Under the pieces are notes generated by a model. That model was not told the origin of the DNA, ran no database searches, and saw nothing but the letters and a program-made list of their open reading frames with translations. Below, piece by piece: positions 63,548-64,000 of a DNA stretch of 64,000 bases. The stretch is from Herpomyces periplanetae. Taxonomy: Eukaryota > Ascomycota > Laboulbeniomycetes > Herpomycetales > Herpomycetaceae. The stretch is taken from positions 1 to 64,000 of the forward strand of contig WMKJ01000001.1 of NCBI GenBank assembly GCA_009733715.1. Direction: 5' to 3'. Within the stretch, counting starts at the first letter, position 1; each line of letters starts with the position of its first letter. Both the position numbers and the translations under genes were made by a program.

Positions 63548-64000
63548 ATGGTTTTTTTTCTTAAATTTGAATCACGCCAACAAGCTGTCTGTGAAAATTT
63601 TATCAAGTATACTGTGAGCTTTGTTGCAATGGGAAGTTTGAGAGGTGATCGATTAATGAACGGTTTATTGTTAGGGAATATAAGGGGTGGAAATTCCATT
63701 TTACCGAGGAAATGCGGTGAAGTTTTATTGAAATGTTTAACAACAGCAGCAACTGTAGTAGAACCATCTACGGATTCATATACGTCGGGGAAGATAATTG
63801 AAAGTAAAAATGAAAAATCAAAGGAATTAGCTAACCCGGATTCTTTAAATAATGAGACAATGAGAATGCGTCGTCGAAGAGGGGTATTGCGGCGACAAGA
63901 AGGCACGATAATCCCGTTTTCTGAACAGCCTTATCACTGTTTTCAAGAGGCACGGAAGGTTTTAATGGCCGACCGAGCAATTAAATTGGAGAAAATAGCC
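63548..64000 (+). CDS. Partial gene cut by the right edge, probably mitochondrial
   Basis: At least 151 codons are open to the window end with no stop, so the 3' part is missing. A second ATG at 63629 begins MGSLRGDRLMNGLLLGNIRGG, which is basic, nearly acid-free and leucine-rich, like a mitochondrial presequence, so this may be the true start. A short basic run (MRMRRRRGVLRRQ) and PFSEQPYHCFQEARKVLMADRAIKLEKIA follow. The last segment is a helical, charged stretch of the kind found ahead of the core of mitochondrial large-subunit protein mL38, but I cannot confirm this from so short a piece. It shares a promoter of only about 140-220 bp with the uL4m gene. The product is otherwise unrecognised. 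Confidence 0.6.
   Translation, partial: MVFFLKFESRQQAVCENFIKYTVSFVAMGSLRGDRLMNGLLLGNIRGGNSILPRKCGEVLLKCLTTAATVVEPSTDSYTSGKIIESKNEKSKELANPDSLNNETMRMRRRRGVLRRQEGTIIPFSEQPYHCFQEARKVLMADRAIKLEKIA

Noticed and set aside
1-64000. Transposons, virus-like elements, tRNA genes, rRNA, CRISPR arrays and toxin systems
   Set aside because: No terminal repeats, transposase, integrase or reverse-transcriptase motifs, no tRNA B-box with cloverleaf, and no regularly spaced repeats were seen on either strand.

Overview
This window looks like an AT-rich nuclear segment from an ascomycete fungus, probably a filamentous or early-branching lineage. The gene set is typical of ascomycetes: STE50 (SAM plus RA), BCK1-type MAPKKK, RLM1/MEF2-type MADS box, CTI6, PKR1, an AIM23/mtIF3-like protein, a PCP1-type spindle pole body protein, CYP61/ERG5 and HSP12. 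Introns are GT-AG, mostly 66-180 bp and few per gene. LEU2 is the exception with five. I cannot place the organism more precisely. I see no transposon, virus-like element, rRNA, tRNA, CRISPR array or secondary-metabolite cluster. It reads as ordinary housekeeping euchromatin at about one gene per 2.7 kb.

Layout, left to right: a gene-free purine-rich left edge; HSP12-like (-); mitochondrial-type PP2C (-); PKR1 (+); GRC3 (+); SGS1/BLM-type RecQ helicase (+), convergent with a CDK11/Ppk23-type kinase (-); class 2 dihydroorotate dehydrogenase (+) followed after only 17 bp by MYG1 (+); NUG1/GNL3L GTPase (-); STE50 (+); LEU2 in six exons (-); a single-pass membrane protein with a large cytoplasmic tail (-); thiamine pyrophosphokinase (-); PAPS reductase MET16 (+); AIM23-like (-); RLM1-like (+); CYP61/ERG5 (+); CTI6 (-); PCP1-like (+), convergent with ECD/SGT1 (-); BCK1-like (+); mitochondrial uL4m (-); and a gene truncated by the right edge (+).

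Several genes fall into shared processes, though they are interspersed rather than clustered. STE50, BCK1 and RLM1 belong to MAPK signalling and cell-wall integrity, and the membrane protein could be a surface sensor. GRC3 and NUG1 act in ribosome assembly. uL4m, AIM23-like and possibly the last gene act in mitochondrial translation. LEU2, MET16, DHODH and TPK are biosynthetic. 

Many coding starts and exon joins were settled by hand. Long open frames were trimmed to the first ATG, and small introns were placed where they restore conserved protein motifs with a consistent phase. Recurrent sequence-level features are CACGTG palindromes in most promoters and pyrimidine-rich coding-strand leaders. 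I found no convincing novel multi-gene system. The most useful second looks are the DHODH-MYG1 junction, the LEU2 microexons, the NUG1 microsatellite splice donor, the in-frame MADS-box intron and the inverted proportions of the membrane protein.
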